This document shows, piece after piece, positions 8,505-17,633 of a stretch of 64,000 bases of DNA (positions are counted from its first letter, which is position 1; each line of letters starts with the position of its first letter). The notes under the pieces were generated by a model. The model was not told the origin of the DNA. It searched no databases and saw only the letters and a list, made by a program, of their open reading frames with translations. The stretch is from contig NZ_CYSR01000032.1 of assembly GCF_001458395.1 (NCBI RefSeq), positions 1 to 64,000 of the forward strand, in the 5' to 3' direction. This stretch comes from Leisingera aquaemixtae (GTDB lineage: Bacteria; Pseudomonadota; Alphaproteobacteria; Rhodobacterales; Rhodobacteraceae). The position numbers and the translations under genes were made by a program.

Positions 8505-9881
8505 TTAGCGCCGCACCCTGAACTCCCGCCCGATCGAGACAAAGACGGCATGCGACTGGGCCCGTGTGCCCGCAAGCTGTTCCCGCATGCGGTAGCGGTA
8601 TCCGGTGTCCAGCGACCAGTCTTCCGTCAGCGCATATTTATACTGGGCCGTGAAACTGGCCAGGTCGGTGCTGCCGCCGGCCTCGTCGGTGACCGTGTAA
8701 CCCGCCTTGAGGCCGATGCTGGAGAGGCCGTTGATCTCGTGGTTGTAGTCGAGCAGCAGCGCGGTCCGCAGCACATTGCCGTCGTCCTCGTCGAAATCGA
8801 CCCAGCGCTGCAGCTGCGCATTGATGCCGCCGCGGGGCAGCTCCTGGCTCCAGCTGAGCGAGCCGATGATTTCCGATTGGCCGGTGTCGGAATCCGCCGC
8901 CCCCAGCGTGGCTGACAGCGCGCCGCGGGGCAGCTCAAGGCTGCGGCCCGCGGTGAAGGTGCGGATGGTGCCGTCGTCGGTGACATACTGTTCCGCTTCC
9001 GCGGTCACGGTGCCGTTGGGCATATCCCGTTCAAGGCGCAAAAGCGCTTCCAGGCCGCTGCTTTTCTCGATGACGCCAAACTCCCGGGTGTCGATCGAGG
9101 CATAGCCGAGATCCGCATCCAGCCGCAGAACCGGGTTCACCTCCACACTCAGCCCGGCATAGCCGCGCGATGTGTCGCGCCGGGTCTGTTCGGCATCTTC
9201 CGCTTCATAAAGCCGGTAGCCCAGCCCCAGCCGGGCAACGGCCACCGGCGAAAGACGGAAGCGCACCTCGGACTCCGCCTCGCTCAGATCGTTGTCAGAC
9301 AGCTCCGGGTCGGTGGTGTCCGAGTACCGGAACGCCACGTAATCCGCGCTGAACGACGCGCCGACAGGCGCATCGCGGCCAAGCTCCAGCGCCACCCCCG
9401 CGGCATAGCGCTCGCGGTTGCCCGTGCCGCTGAGCTCGTCCAGGTCCGGCGGCAGGTCAATCTGGCCATCGTCATCGGTAATGTCGTCCAGCGGCTCCAG
9501 GAACTCGATGTTCGTCTGCAGGTAGCCGGCATTGGCCTCAAACGCCGCGTTTGCGCCCTCGCGGCCATAGCTCAGATCAAGGCTCTGATTGTCCAGCCCG
9601 GAGTCCGCGCCCGGCCCGCTCACGCCCCGCAGCACGCCCCCGGCGAGCAGCCCGAAGCGGTCCAGCCGGGTTTCCCGGGTCAGCCCGAAGGACAGCCCGG
9701 TCGAGGCAAAGGTCGTGCTGCCCTGGCTGACCGGGTCCAGATCGAGGTTGTCGCTGGTCTCAAGACCCTGGCTGAAGCCGAACACCATTTCCGTGCCGCC
9801 GTCCTGGGCCGCAACGGGCAGCATCCAGCAAACGTGAACCGCACCTGCCAGAATGCTGCGAGTGACCAAATGCCGTTTCAC
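8505..9881 (-). CDS. Predicted outer-membrane beta-barrel protein
   Basis: A 458-residue exported protein. A signal peptide (VKRHLVTRSILAGAVHVCWMLP, cleavage near VAAQ) precedes repeated amphipathic strands with aromatic ends and acidic loops, such as VARLGLGYRLYEAED, LRLDADLGYASIDT and WSLDTGYRYRMREQ, ending GREFRVRR. This resembles outer-membrane barrels found in alphaproteobacterial exopolysaccharide loci, but I cannot name the family securely. GTG at 9881 is the start, with GAGG five bases upstream. It may act as a secretin-like or anchoring partner for exported glycan, by analogy with other loci. The neighbours are ManC upstream and a sulfotransferase downstream on the same strand. Confidence 0.75.
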   Translation of the reverse strand: MKRHLVTRSILAGAVHVCWMLPVAAQDGGTEMVFGFSQGLETSDNLDLDPVSQGSTTFASTGLSFGLTRETRLDRFGLLAGGVLRGVSGPGADSGLDNQSLDLSYGREGANAAFEANAGYLQTNIEFLEPLDDITDDDGQIDLPPDLDELSGTGNRERYAAGVALELGRDAPVGASFSADYVAFRYSDTTDPELSDNDLSEAESEVRFRLSPVAVARLGLGYRLYEAEDAEQTRRDTSRGYAGLSVEVNPVLRLDADLGYASIDTREFGVIEKSSGLEALLRLERDMPNGTVTAEAEQYVTDDGTIRTFTAGRSLELPRGALSATLGAADSDTGQSEIIGSLSWSQELPRGGINAQLQRWVDFDEDDGNVLRTALLLDYNHEINGLSSIGLKAGYTVTDEAGGSTDLASFTAQYKYALTEDWSLDTGYRYRMREQLAGTRAQSHAVFVSIGREFRVRR

Positions 9882-10094
9882 CAGTGCCTCAACCTTGCTT
9901 TTGTCTTTGCCTTGCCGTCCCGGCCCGCCGCAGCTGCCGCCTGACCGGCCCTTCGGCCGGCCTTTCGGACTGTGTACCGCTTTGCGGGCTGCGGGCCGCA
10001 GAAAAGCAGCCCCCGGGCGGGATTAGTTTCCCCCTGTATTGGGATTGCAACATCCAGCGCCCCCGCCGTGCGCCCGCCGCCGGTCCGGCCGCGG

Positions 10095-11507
10095 CTAGTT
10101 CCGGTTATAGACGTCTTCATAGCGGACGATATCGTCTTCGCCCAGATAGGCGCCGGTCTGCACCTCAATCAGGTACATCGGGACTTTGCCGGTGTTTTCC
10201 ATCCGGTGGACAGCCCCCAGCGGCACATAGACAGACTGGTTCTCCGACAGCAGCTGAACCGTCTCGCCCACGGTCACCTGCGCGGTGCCGGCAACGACGA
10301 TCCAATGCTCCGAGCGGTGCACATGGCTTTGCAGGCTCAGGACGCCGCCCGGCTTGACCATGATCCGCTTGACCTGGAACCGCTCGCCCAGGCACAGGGT
10401 TTCATACCACCCCCACGGCCGGTGAAACCGGGGGTAGTCCTCGGCCTGCGGCACCCCGCTTTCCCGCAGCGCCGCCACCGCTGTCTTGACGTCCTGGGCG
10501 TGGTCCAGGCTGGCGACCAGAACCGCATCCCGCATGGCCACCGCCACAATGTTCTTCAGGCCCAGCCCGACCAGCCGGATATTGTCCTCTTCGCTCCGCA
10601 GCAGCGTGTTTTCGCAGCCGATCGCCGTCACCGGGCCCGTCTCCGACAGGCGGTCCGGCCCCTCTGCCGAGACCGCGTGCAGGGAATCCCAGCTGCCCAG
10701 GTCGGACCAGTCAGAGGCCAGCGGCACCGCCACGACGTTCTTGGCCTTGCTGATGATCGCATCATCAATCGAGACCGCCGCGATCTCCTCGTAAGGGGCG
10801 GCGCCCAGCCGGAAGAACCCCAGGTCTTCTTCCCCCTGCGCCACCGCCGCATCGCACAGCGCCAGCATATGCGGGGCGTGCAGCCTGTAGGCCTCAAGGA
10901 TATCGCAGACCCGGAACATGAACATCCCGGCGTTCCACAGGACGTTGTCCTGCTCCAGCAGCCCGGCGGCTGTCTGCCGGTCCGGCTTTTCCAGGAAGCC
11001 GGACAGCGCCACAGCCTGCCCGGCGGCGGCCGGCTCCGCCAGCTTGAGGTAGCCAAAGCCCGTCTCGGGGCGCTCCGGCGTCACCCCGAAGGTGACCAGC
11101 ACGCCCTCCTGCGCCGCCTTTGCCGCCACCGCCACCGAGGCGAGAAACGCGTCCGTGTCCCGGATCATGTGATCCGACGGCGCCACCAGCATCAGCGCCC
11201 CGGGCTGGTCCTTGAGGGTCAGCGCCGCCGTCAGCACCGCCGGGGCGGTGTTGCGCATGGCCGGCTCCAGGATGATGCGCCCGTCCAGCAGCCCCAGGGC
11301 CGCCGCCTGGTCTTCCACCAGAAAGCGGAACTCCTCGTTGGTGACAAACACCGGGGCATCGAACTCCGGGCCGCTCAGACGGGAGAGCGCATTCTGAAAA
11401 AGGCTTTGCTTGCCTGCAAAGGCGGCAAACTGCTTTGGAAAAGCCCGCCGCGAACTGGGCCAAAGCCGCGTCCCCGAACCGCCGCACAGAATAACAGGAT
11501 AAATCAT
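10095..11507 (-). CDS. manC: Mannose-1-phosphate guanylyltransferase / mannose-6-phosphate isomerase
   Basis: A 470-residue bifunctional enzyme making GDP-mannose. The guanylyltransferase half begins MIYPVILCGGSGTRLWPSSR with FPKQF following. The C-terminal cupin isomerase half has RPWGWYETLCLGERFQVKRI, LSLQSHVHRSEHWIVVAG and VYVPLGAVHRMENTG, which include the metal-binding His residues. The ATG at 11507 has GGAGAG seven bases upstream; an earlier in-frame codon lacks this. GDP-mannose feeds mannose, or after further steps fucose or rhamnose variants, into the glycan. No phosphomannomutase is present in the window, so ManB must be encoded elsewhere. Confidence 0.95.
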   Translation of the reverse strand: MIYPVILCGGSGTRLWPSSRRAFPKQFAAFAGKQSLFQNALSRLSGPEFDAPVFVTNEEFRFLVEDQAAALGLLDGRIILEPAMRNTAPAVLTAALTLKDQPGALMLVAPSDHMIRDTDAFLASVAVAAKAAQEGVLVTFGVTPERPETGFGYLKLAEPAAAGQAVALSGFLEKPDRQTAAGLLEQDNVLWNAGMFMFRVCDILEAYRLHAPHMLALCDAAVAQGEEDLGFFRLGAAPYEEIAAVSIDDAIISKAKNVVAVPLASDWSDLGSWDSLHAVSAEGPDRLSETGPVTAIGCENTLLRSEEDNIRLVGLGLKNIVAVAMRDAVLVASLDHAQDVKTAVAALRESGVPQAEDYPRFHRPWGWYETLCLGERFQVKRIMVKPGGVLSLQSHVHRSEHWIVVAGTAQVTVGETVQLLSENQSVYVPLGAVHRMENTGKVPMYLIEVQTGAYLGEDDIVRYEDVYNRN

Positions 11508-11579
11508 CAAGCGCTCTCCAAACACAGTGTTCAGCTATCTTGAAACTATCCATGATCAATCTTTCCCCGGCAAGAAAAG

Positions 11580-11597
11580 CCGCCGCTCCCGCGGCGG
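11580..11597 (-). terminator. Stem-loop, possible terminator
   Basis: CCGCCGC pairs with GCGGCGG around a four-base loop. Read on the minus strand it is followed by CTTTTCTTG. It lies 72 bp upstream of the manC start, so it could reduce read-through from the upstream small gene. Confidence 0.5.
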
Positions 11598-11754
11598 TTT
11601 CCGGACAGACGCCCCGTGGTTTGGCCCTGCCGGGGCGGCCGGGAGATGCAAAAAGCAACATAACCCCTATTACGTGATCAATTCGTGTGGCCGCGCATAT
11701 TCTATTCCGGGTTGCGAAAAGCCCCCGGTTTTGCCGGGACCCGCGGAAAACAGA

Positions 11755-11778
11755 AAACGGGCCCCGAAAGGCCCGTTT
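11755..11778 (-). terminator. Rho-independent-like terminator after small protein gene
   Basis: AAACGGGCC pairs with GGCCCGTTT, a nine-bp stem with a six-base loop, 40 bp past the stop codon of the 86-residue gene. On the minus strand the stem is followed by TCTGTTTTC. Confidence 0.65.
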
Positions 11779-11817
11779 CCGTAAAACCATGCCCGCGCCT
11801 GCGGCGCGGCAAAGCGC

Positions 11818-12078
11818 TTAGTTGGTGGTGGTGGTGGTGGTGGTGCCGACTTCGTCGTCGTCATTGGCAACCACGCCCAGCACAACCAGGCCAGCCACAA
11901 CGCCGGCCACGGCGCCTGCGCTCAGACCGCCCAGGGCAAAGCCGTTCTGCGCCGCGGTGCCTGCGCCCATGCTGTTGCCGGAGCCTGCGCCCGGTGCCGG
12001 GGAGGGAACCTGCTGAGCCGAAACGGCGGTGGCCGAAGCCAGCGCGGCCAGGGTCAGGGCAGTCAGAAGATTTTTCAT
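11818..12078 (-). CDS. Small exported protein with poly-Thr tail
   Basis: An 86-residue protein. A signal peptide (MKNLLTALTLAALASATAVS, cleavage after AQQ or just before) is followed by a Pro/Gly/Ser linker, a Gly/Ala-rich hydrophobic segment (LSAGAVAGVVAGLVVLGVVA) and an acidic tail NDDDEVG ending in seven threonines and Asn. The start is fixed by AAAGGAG seven bases upstream of the ATG at 12078. The Thr run is an ACC microsatellite of seven units. The gene has its own terminator and sits between YjbF and ManC, so it is probably part of the envelope/capsule set, perhaps a small membrane-inserted scaffold. I do not recognise a named family. Confidence 0.75.
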   Translation of the reverse strand: MKNLLTALTLAALASATAVSAQQVPSPAPGAGSGNSMGAGTAAQNGFALGGLSAGAVAGVVAGLVVLGVVANDDDEVGTTTTTTTN

Positions 12079-12252
12079 TTTCAAACTCCTTTGGAGAACT
12101 GTGGAAAGGTGCGTTGAGGCGACCTTATGGGAGGCGGGTGCCCATTTCAACGCATGGAATAGCTGCAAAACTCTTGAAATCCGGTTTGCGCCGCGAATTT
12201 TTTCCGCCCGTTGCCGCAAAGCCGCGGCAGCAGGGCGGAAAAGGGCGGCGGC

Positions 12253-12945
12253 TCAGCGCCGCAGCTGGCGGATTTTTACATAACCCGTCTCCGGCCCGGC
12301 CCATTGCCGCGACTGCCAGACCCGGGTGCTGCCGGGGCGGGAATCAACCCAGTAATCGTTGACCACCGCCCCGCCGCTGCCGTCGCAGCGCTCCTGCAGA
12401 TGGCGGGCGGGATGGGTGATTTCGACGATCTCCACCGGCTTCGGGCCCAGGTCGTGCAGGCTGCAGGCCATGTTCAGCACCGCCTGGCCGTTGCCGTTGG
12501 CCCGCACCGTATAGCGCCGGGCGCCGCCCTGCGCCGGGCCCGCCACCCCGTCTGCGGCCGGCACCTGCGCCGACAGCAGCCCGCCGCCCAGGCCGCGGGT
12601 GGCAATCACCATGCCCTGCCGGAAGGCAACCGACACGTTGTCCTGGGTGCGCCAGACCTCGATCTGCCCGGGATGGCTGTCGCGGCGCTCCAGGGCGCGG
12701 GTCAGATAGGCCGTGGCGCCGCGGTTCTCGATGGTGACCTCGATATAGGGCTGGGGCTGCTGGTCCAGCAGCGCCCGGGTCAGCCCGGCCGGCGGCGGCG
12801 GCGGCGTGCGGCGGCGGCCGATCAGATCCCCCACGGCCTGCACCACCTCCAGCTCTGCCGGGGCCTTTTCCGGCCCCCTGCTGCAGCCCGCCAGCAGCAG
12901 CGCGGCGGCGGCCAGGGCGGCGGCGGTGAAACGGATCATGCTCAT
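12253..12945 (-). CDS. YjbF/GfcB-family lipoprotein
   Basis: A 230-residue lipoprotein. The signal sequence ends in the lipobox LLLAGCSR (Cys near residue 22), followed by a Pro-rich linker (RRRTPPPPPAG) and a beta-rich domain with IEVTIENRGATAYLTRAL, VWRTQDNVSVAFRQGMVIAT and the closing ETGYVKIRQLRR. This is the architecture of YjbF, encoded beside YjbH in exopolysaccharide (group 4 capsule-like) operons. It overlaps the upstream YjbH gene by four bases (ATGA), so translation is likely coupled. It would sit on the periplasmic face of the outer membrane and help the secretion or assembly of the polymer. Its exact biochemical role is not established. Confidence 0.88.
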   Translation of the reverse strand: MSMIRFTAAALAAAALLLAGCSRGPEKAPAELEVVQAVGDLIGRRRTPPPPPAGLTRALLDQQPQPYIEVTIENRGATAYLTRALERRDSHPGQIEVWRTQDNVSVAFRQGMVIATRGLGGGLLSAQVPAADGVAGPAQGGARRYTVRANGNGQAVLNMACSLHDLGPKPVEIVEITHPARHLQERCDGSGGAVVNDYWVDSRPGSTRVWQSRQWAGPETGYVKIRQLRR

Positions 12946-15266
12946 TCCCAGAACCTCGCGCGCTGGTCTTCCAGGCTCTTGCGGTGGGCCTCGCGCACCG
13001 AGCCATAGAGCCGGTCCGGCACCGTCACCCGCTGGCCGCCGTCGCGCTGGGTCGGGCGGATGGTCAGCCCGAAACCCGAGCGGGACGGTTTGCCCAGCAG
13101 CCAGTCCACCGGGATGCGGAAGCGGAAGCCCTTGTCAAAGGAGCCCTCGCCGAAGTCCTCGGAGGAGACATTGGTGAGGGTAAAGAAGCCGCCGACCATG
13201 AAGCCGTTGTCGAACTCGCGGGTGAGGCTGAAGGTGCCGCCGTAATCGCCCGCCAGGTAGCGGCCGGCATCGACCTGCATCAGGTAGCCCTTGGGCAGCT
13301 CGTAATAGGCGGAGGCATGGCCGGTGAAGGTGCGGTAGTCGCGGAAGCCGAAGCGCTGGTCGAAATCGCGCTGCACCACGTAATTGGCCTCCAGCCCCAG
13401 GCCGAGGCGGCTGTTCACCGGCTTCCACAGCATCTCGCCCGAGACGCCGCCGTACATGCTTTCGAACAGGCCCGTGGTCGCGCGGGCATAGAGGTTGCGG
13501 CCCGGTTTCCACAGGCGGCTCACGTAGAGGTTTTCCAGGGTGGTGCCGAACTGCGCGTATTCCACCTGGTCGGTGCGCACATGCGGCAGCACCGAATTGG
13601 AGGCGCGGCCGTTCTTCACATTGCCCAGGACGCGCTGGCGGATGGTGCCGGCAATGCGCCAGCCCGGCGCGGGCGCGTAAGACGCGGCAAAATCAACCCC
13701 CGCATCCAGCCGGAACGGCTGCTCCGGGTCGAAATAGGCCGGTTTGGTATAGGGGCTGACGGAGGTGGCAAAGGCCGGGTACAGCTCGCCCGAGAAGATC
13801 GCGTCTTCCGGCAGCGGCCCGGCATCCTGCACCCCGGCCGCGGCAAACAGCGCATCCGCGGCCTCCGGATCGAACTCCAGCGCCTCCAGGTCCGAGCGGC
13901 GGATCTCGATCGCCGCAAGGCCGAGGCCGCGGCGCACCGGCACCAGGCGGAAGGTCTCCACCGAGGGCGGCAGCGTCTGCGCCAGGGCGCGGGCGGCGCG
14001 GCCGGCCGCCTGCCCCGCCGAGCGGTAGCGCGGGTTGCGGTAGCGCAGCTCGGCCCGGGTGCCCTCAAGGGTGATCGCCTCCAGCACCAGCCCGTCGGCC
14101 TTCAGCGCCGCAGCCGCCAGGTCGCGGATCTGGCGCTGCTTGCTTTGGCTGGCGGCCCAGTCCTGGCGCCAGTGGCTGTCCTGGGTGGCCCATTGGCTGC
14201 GCGGGATGACGGGGTGCGGCGCGGGCACCGCCATCGGGGTCGGCGGCTGGTTCGGGTTGAGCTGGATCTGCGCGGTAAAGCCGATCTCCGAGCCGTAGAG
14301 GTAATAGGCGCCCAGGCGCAGCCGGTCGGAATACTGGTACTCCACCCCGTAGTTGAGCGAAGATTTGCGCTCGAACACATCGGAGACCTCGGTTTCGGTC
14401 TCATAGGCATCGGTGGAATATTCCGCCTTCAGGCTCCAGCGCGCATCGGGCTGCCATTCAAAGCCGGCAAAGGGCGCCACATCGCCGCGGAACCACTGGT
14501 CGGTGGCCAGCTTGCCGCCGGTGCTGCCGCCGACAAAGGAGGGGCGGGTGCCGCCGGTCGCGCCGATGGCGCCGTGGCTGCCCAGCCGCCCCCAGCCAAG
14601 CCCCGCGGTGAGCTTTAGCCGCCCCGGCGCGCGGCCCCAGCCCAGGGCGGCGGCCTCGAACCGTTTGGTGGCGGCGAAATATTCCGCCGCATAAACCCCG
14701 GTGCCGGCAAAATCCTGCAGCCCCAGGGTGACCTCCGGCAGCCAGCGCCGCTCGCGCCACAGCCGGGCGCGCACGTCGAAGCCGCGGTCGTAATAGGTGT
14801 CAAAGCCGAACAGGCCGAGATCCTGGATGCCGTTGTAGCGGAACGAGGCGCTGAGCCAGGGCAGCGCCTGGAAGGTGATGTTGTAGCGCGAGGTGCCGCC
14901 GAACCAGGAATAGGTGACCGCATACTGGCCGTCGGGCAGCATTTCGGCGCTTGGCATGTCGATGAGGCCGGGGCTGCCATAGAAGTTGAGGCTGGGCGGC
15001 GGCAGCGGTTTCAGCCGCGGCGCCGCCGCCTCAGTACCCGGTGCGGCGCCATGGCCTGCGCGGGTGATCTCTGGCCCCAGCGCCAGGCCCGGCTGCGCCG
15101 CCAGGCACAGCAGCGCCGCCGCCGGGGCGGCCAGCGGTTTGGCCAGAGAGCCGGCCAGCGGCGCGGTCCTGCGCACGGTCCAGTGCAGAAGGGTCTTGAT
15201 CGCGCTCACGGGAAACCTGCCTTTTGGAACTGCCTGTGCCGGGTCTCGCTGCCCCGGCCTTCTCAT
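12942..15266 (-). CDS. YjbH/GfcD-family outer-membrane protein
   Basis: A 774-residue exported protein. After a signal peptide (hydrophobic APAAALLCLAAQPGLALG) come the family-typical LNFYGSPGLIDMPSAEMLPD, YSWFGGTSRYNITFQALPWL and long stretches of alternating beta strands. They end in a large C-terminal barrel that includes YYELPKGYLMQVDAGRYLAG and IPVDWLLGKPSRSGFG. YjbH proteins are very large outer-membrane barrels that act with YjbF in polysaccharide export. A GTG at 15209 would shorten the basic N-terminal extension and is a fair alternative start. It shares an ATGA overlap with the YjbF gene. The CapD gene ends 183 bp upstream on the same strand. Confidence 0.9.
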   Translation of the reverse strand: MRRPGQRDPAQAVPKGRFPVSAIKTLLHWTVRRTAPLAGSLAKPLAAPAAALLCLAAQPGLALGPEITRAGHGAAPGTEAAAPRLKPLPPPSLNFYGSPGLIDMPSAEMLPDGQYAVTYSWFGGTSRYNITFQALPWLSASFRYNGIQDLGLFGFDTYYDRGFDVRARLWRERRWLPEVTLGLQDFAGTGVYAAEYFAATKRFEAAALGWGRAPGRLKLTAGLGWGRLGSHGAIGATGGTRPSFVGGSTGGKLATDQWFRGDVAPFAGFEWQPDARWSLKAEYSTDAYETETEVSDVFERKSSLNYGVEYQYSDRLRLGAYYLYGSEIGFTAQIQLNPNQPPTPMAVPAPHPVIPRSQWATQDSHWRQDWAASQSKQRQIRDLAAAALKADGLVLEAITLEGTRAELRYRNPRYRSAGQAAGRAARALAQTLPPSVETFRLVPVRRGLGLAAIEIRRSDLEALEFDPEAADALFAAAGVQDAGPLPEDAIFSGELYPAFATSVSPYTKPAYFDPEQPFRLDAGVDFAASYAPAPGWRIAGTIRQRVLGNVKNGRASNSVLPHVRTDQVEYAQFGTTLENLYVSRLWKPGRNLYARATTGLFESMYGGVSGEMLWKPVNSRLGLGLEANYVVQRDFDQRFGFRDYRTFTGHASAYYELPKGYLMQVDAGRYLAGDYGGTFSLTREFDNGFMVGGFFTLTNVSSEDFGEGSFDKGFRFRIPVDWLLGKPSRSGFGLTIRPTQRDGGQRVTVPDRLYGSVREAHRKSLEDQRARFWE

Positions 15267-15449
15267 CTGCTGCCCCGCTTAGAGCATGGATGGCCGGGCC
15301 GGATCAATTGCCGCGTGCCCCGGCGGCAGCGGTTTCGCCGCCAGTGCAGCCGCAGGGCCGCACCGGAGCCGCACCAGAGCAGCATTGAGGCCGGGCCTGG
15401 GGCAGACCCCGGGCCGGATCTGCGGCTCTGTCCTTGGGGGTTTACAGGT

Positions 15450-17342
15450 TCAGGAGCTCTTGCGGCCCGCTTCCGGCGGCTGGCAGTAGCCCTCGACCCA
15501 GCGCTGGATCACCCGCCGCGCCGCCGCCTCGTCGCCCGCGGCCACCGCCTGGCGCAGGCTGCGCAGGAAGCCGGCCACCTCGATCTCCGACAGCACGGTT
15601 TCGCGGGCGCAGAAGATCTTCTGGTGGCGGGTGTGGACCAGCTCCTCGGTCAGGGTCAGCTCCTCCTCCATCTTCTCGCCGGGGCGCAGCCCGATGATCT
15701 CGATGGCGATATCGCCGTCCGGGTTGTCCGCGTCGCGCACGGAATGGCCGGCGCTTTCGATCACCTGGCGGGCCAGCTGCAGGATCGGCACCGGCGCGCC
15801 CATGTCGAGCACAAAGACCTCGCCGCCCTGGGCCATGTCGCCCGCCTGCAGGACCAACTGCACCGCCTCGCTGATGGTCATGAAGAAGCGCTTCACATTC
15901 GGGTCGGTCACGGTGACCGGGCCGCCGCGGCTGATCTGCTCCTGGAACAGGGGCACCACCGAGCCGCTGGAGCCCAGCACATTGCCGAAGCGCACCATGG
16001 TGAAGACGGTTTTCTGCCCGTGTTTCTGCCCGGGCCGGGTGGCCAGGTCCTGCACGATCAGCTCTGCCAGCCGCTTGGAGGCGCCCATCACATTGGCCGG
16101 GTTCACCGCCTTGTCCGACGAAATCAGGATAAAGCGCTCGACCCCGGCCCTGGCGGCGGCGCGCGCCAGGGTCTGGGTGCCGAAGACGTTGTTGGCCAGG
16201 CCCGGCAGCGGATTTGCCTCGACCAGCGGCACATGCTTGTAGGCGGCGGCATGCAGCAGCACCTGCACCCCGTGCCGGTTCAGCACCATCCGCACCTGGC
16301 GCGGGTCGGTGACCGAGCCCAGCACCGGCACCAGTTCGATGCCAGCTGCCTCGGCCAGCGGCCCAAGCTCCTGATGCACGGTGTAAAGCGCCAGTTCGCT
16401 CAGTTCGAACAGCACCAGTTTCGCGGGCCGGCAGGCCAGCACCTGGCGGCACAGTTCCGAGCCGATCGAGCCGCCGGCGCCGGAGACCAGCACCGATTTG
16501 CCCTGGTAGGAGCCCGCCGCCTCCTTCAGCGGCACATCGCGGGCGGCGCGGCCCAGGAAGGCCTGCGGCGCCACCGGCGTCAGCTTGTCGACCAGCGCCT
16601 CCTCGCCGATCAACTGGGCAAAGGAGGGCAGCGCCTGCACCTCCAGCCCCAGCTGCTGCAGCCGCTGGGTGATCTGCGCTTGGCGCGGCTGGCTTTGCGA
16701 CGGCATCGCCAGCAGCACCCGGCGGATCTGGCGCGCCTGCACGATCTCGGCGATCCGGGCCGGAGAAAACACCGGCAGCCCGACCAGGGTCAGCCCCTGC
16801 AGCGAGGAGTTGTCATCGGCAAAGGCGACCGGATCGATGCCGTCATGCGCCTTCAGCGCCTGCGCCAGCTGGGTGCCGGTATTGCCGGCCCCGTAGATCA
16901 GCACCCGGCAGCGCGGATTGGCGCGGCGGTAGATCATCAGCACCAGCTGCAGCATCGCCGCGCGGGCCACCACCATGGACAGGAAATAGCAGATCGCAAA
17001 CACCACATGGGTGCCGGGCGGCAGGGCCGGGCCGAAAAGGGCCGTCAGCAGCGCCAGCGCCAGCGCCGTGCCGCCCGCCAGAAGCGCGCTTTGCACCGCG
17101 GCGTGGCGCTCATAGGCGTTGAGCTGCACATGCGGCAGCCCCAGCCACAGCGCCATCCCGGCGGCGGCGGCCAGCACATAAGGCAGCACCGGCATCAGCG
17201 ACAGCAGGGTGGCAAGCGCCGGGTCCGGCAGCGGCTGCACCTGCAGGGTGAACAGCAGCGCCAGCGGCAGCAGTGCCAGGTCTGCCGCCAGGAAGACGTA
17301 GGATTTCTGCCGGCGCGACAGCGCACTGATCAGATTATACAT
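15450..17342 (-). CDS. Membrane-bound NDP-sugar 4,6-dehydratase (CapD/PglF/FlaA1 type)
   Basis: A 630-residue protein. Four or five N-terminal membrane helices (residues about 15-145) precede a CoA-binding-like Rossmann domain with IYGAGNTGTQLAQALK. The catalytic short-chain dehydrogenase domain follows, with VSGAGGSIGSELCRQVL near 288, AAAYKHVPLVEANP and SSDKAVNPANVMGASKR. PglF/WbpM enzymes of this length and order convert UDP-GlcNAc to a 4-keto-6-deoxy sugar, the first step to bacillosamine, QuiNAc or FucNAc. The product could be handed to the epimerase at 18265 and the PglC-type transferase at 17634, both upstream on the same strand. The start has AGGA before the ATG. Confidence 0.92.
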   Translation of the reverse strand: MYNLISALSRRQKSYVFLAADLALLPLALLFTLQVQPLPDPALATLLSLMPVLPYVLAAAAGMALWLGLPHVQLNAYERHAAVQSALLAGGTALALALLTALFGPALPPGTHVVFAICYFLSMVVARAAMLQLVLMIYRRANPRCRVLIYGAGNTGTQLAQALKAHDGIDPVAFADDNSSLQGLTLVGLPVFSPARIAEIVQARQIRRVLLAMPSQSQPRQAQITQRLQQLGLEVQALPSFAQLIGEEALVDKLTPVAPQAFLGRAARDVPLKEAAGSYQGKSVLVSGAGGSIGSELCRQVLACRPAKLVLFELSELALYTVHQELGPLAEAAGIELVPVLGSVTDPRQVRMVLNRHGVQVLLHAAAYKHVPLVEANPLPGLANNVFGTQTLARAAARAGVERFILISSDKAVNPANVMGASKRLAELIVQDLATRPGQKHGQKTVFTMVRFGNVLGSSGSVVPLFQEQISRGGPVTVTDPNVKRFFMTISEAVQLVLQAGDMAQGGEVFVLDMGAPVPILQLARQVIESAGHSVRDADNPDGDIAIEIIGLRPGEKMEEELTLTEELVHTRHQKIFCARETVLSEIEVAGFLRSLRQAVAAGDEAAARRVIQRWVEGYCQPPEAGRKSS

Positions 17343-17633
17343 GCTTTCCTGCCCTCGAATGCCCGCATTTTTGTCCTGTTGTATCCATTTGCCCGCCCGG
17401 GCAGCGCCTCCACTGCCGGATAGCAGAAAAACCCTGAATAAAATATGGCCGCAGGCGCTGAAAATCCTGTGCGCCGCCCATTAAACACAGTTCCTATCAT
17501 AACCGGTTTTCCCTGTGCCGCAAAACGGGCAGCGGCGGAAAACCGCCGGGCAGCCCCGGGTGTCCCGCCCGCCCGGCGCCGGTCCGCCACCGGTCCGGCC
17601 GCGCAGGCTATGCGGGAATCGTTCCACACGCAT

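Larger units (their letters stand above)
11508..11817. other. Gap between small protein gene and manC
   Basis: About 310 bp containing two stem-loops oriented as minus-strand terminators (11755-11778 and 11580-11597), then an AT-richer segment near 11655-11700 that may hold the manC promoter. No gene is seen here. Confidence 0.5.

Noticed and set aside
12984-17423. Long plus-strand frames opposite YjbH and CapD (12984-14618 and 15051-17423)
   Set aside because: Arg/Gly/Ala/His-rich shadows of real genes, caused by high GC; the opposite strand has clear family motifs.
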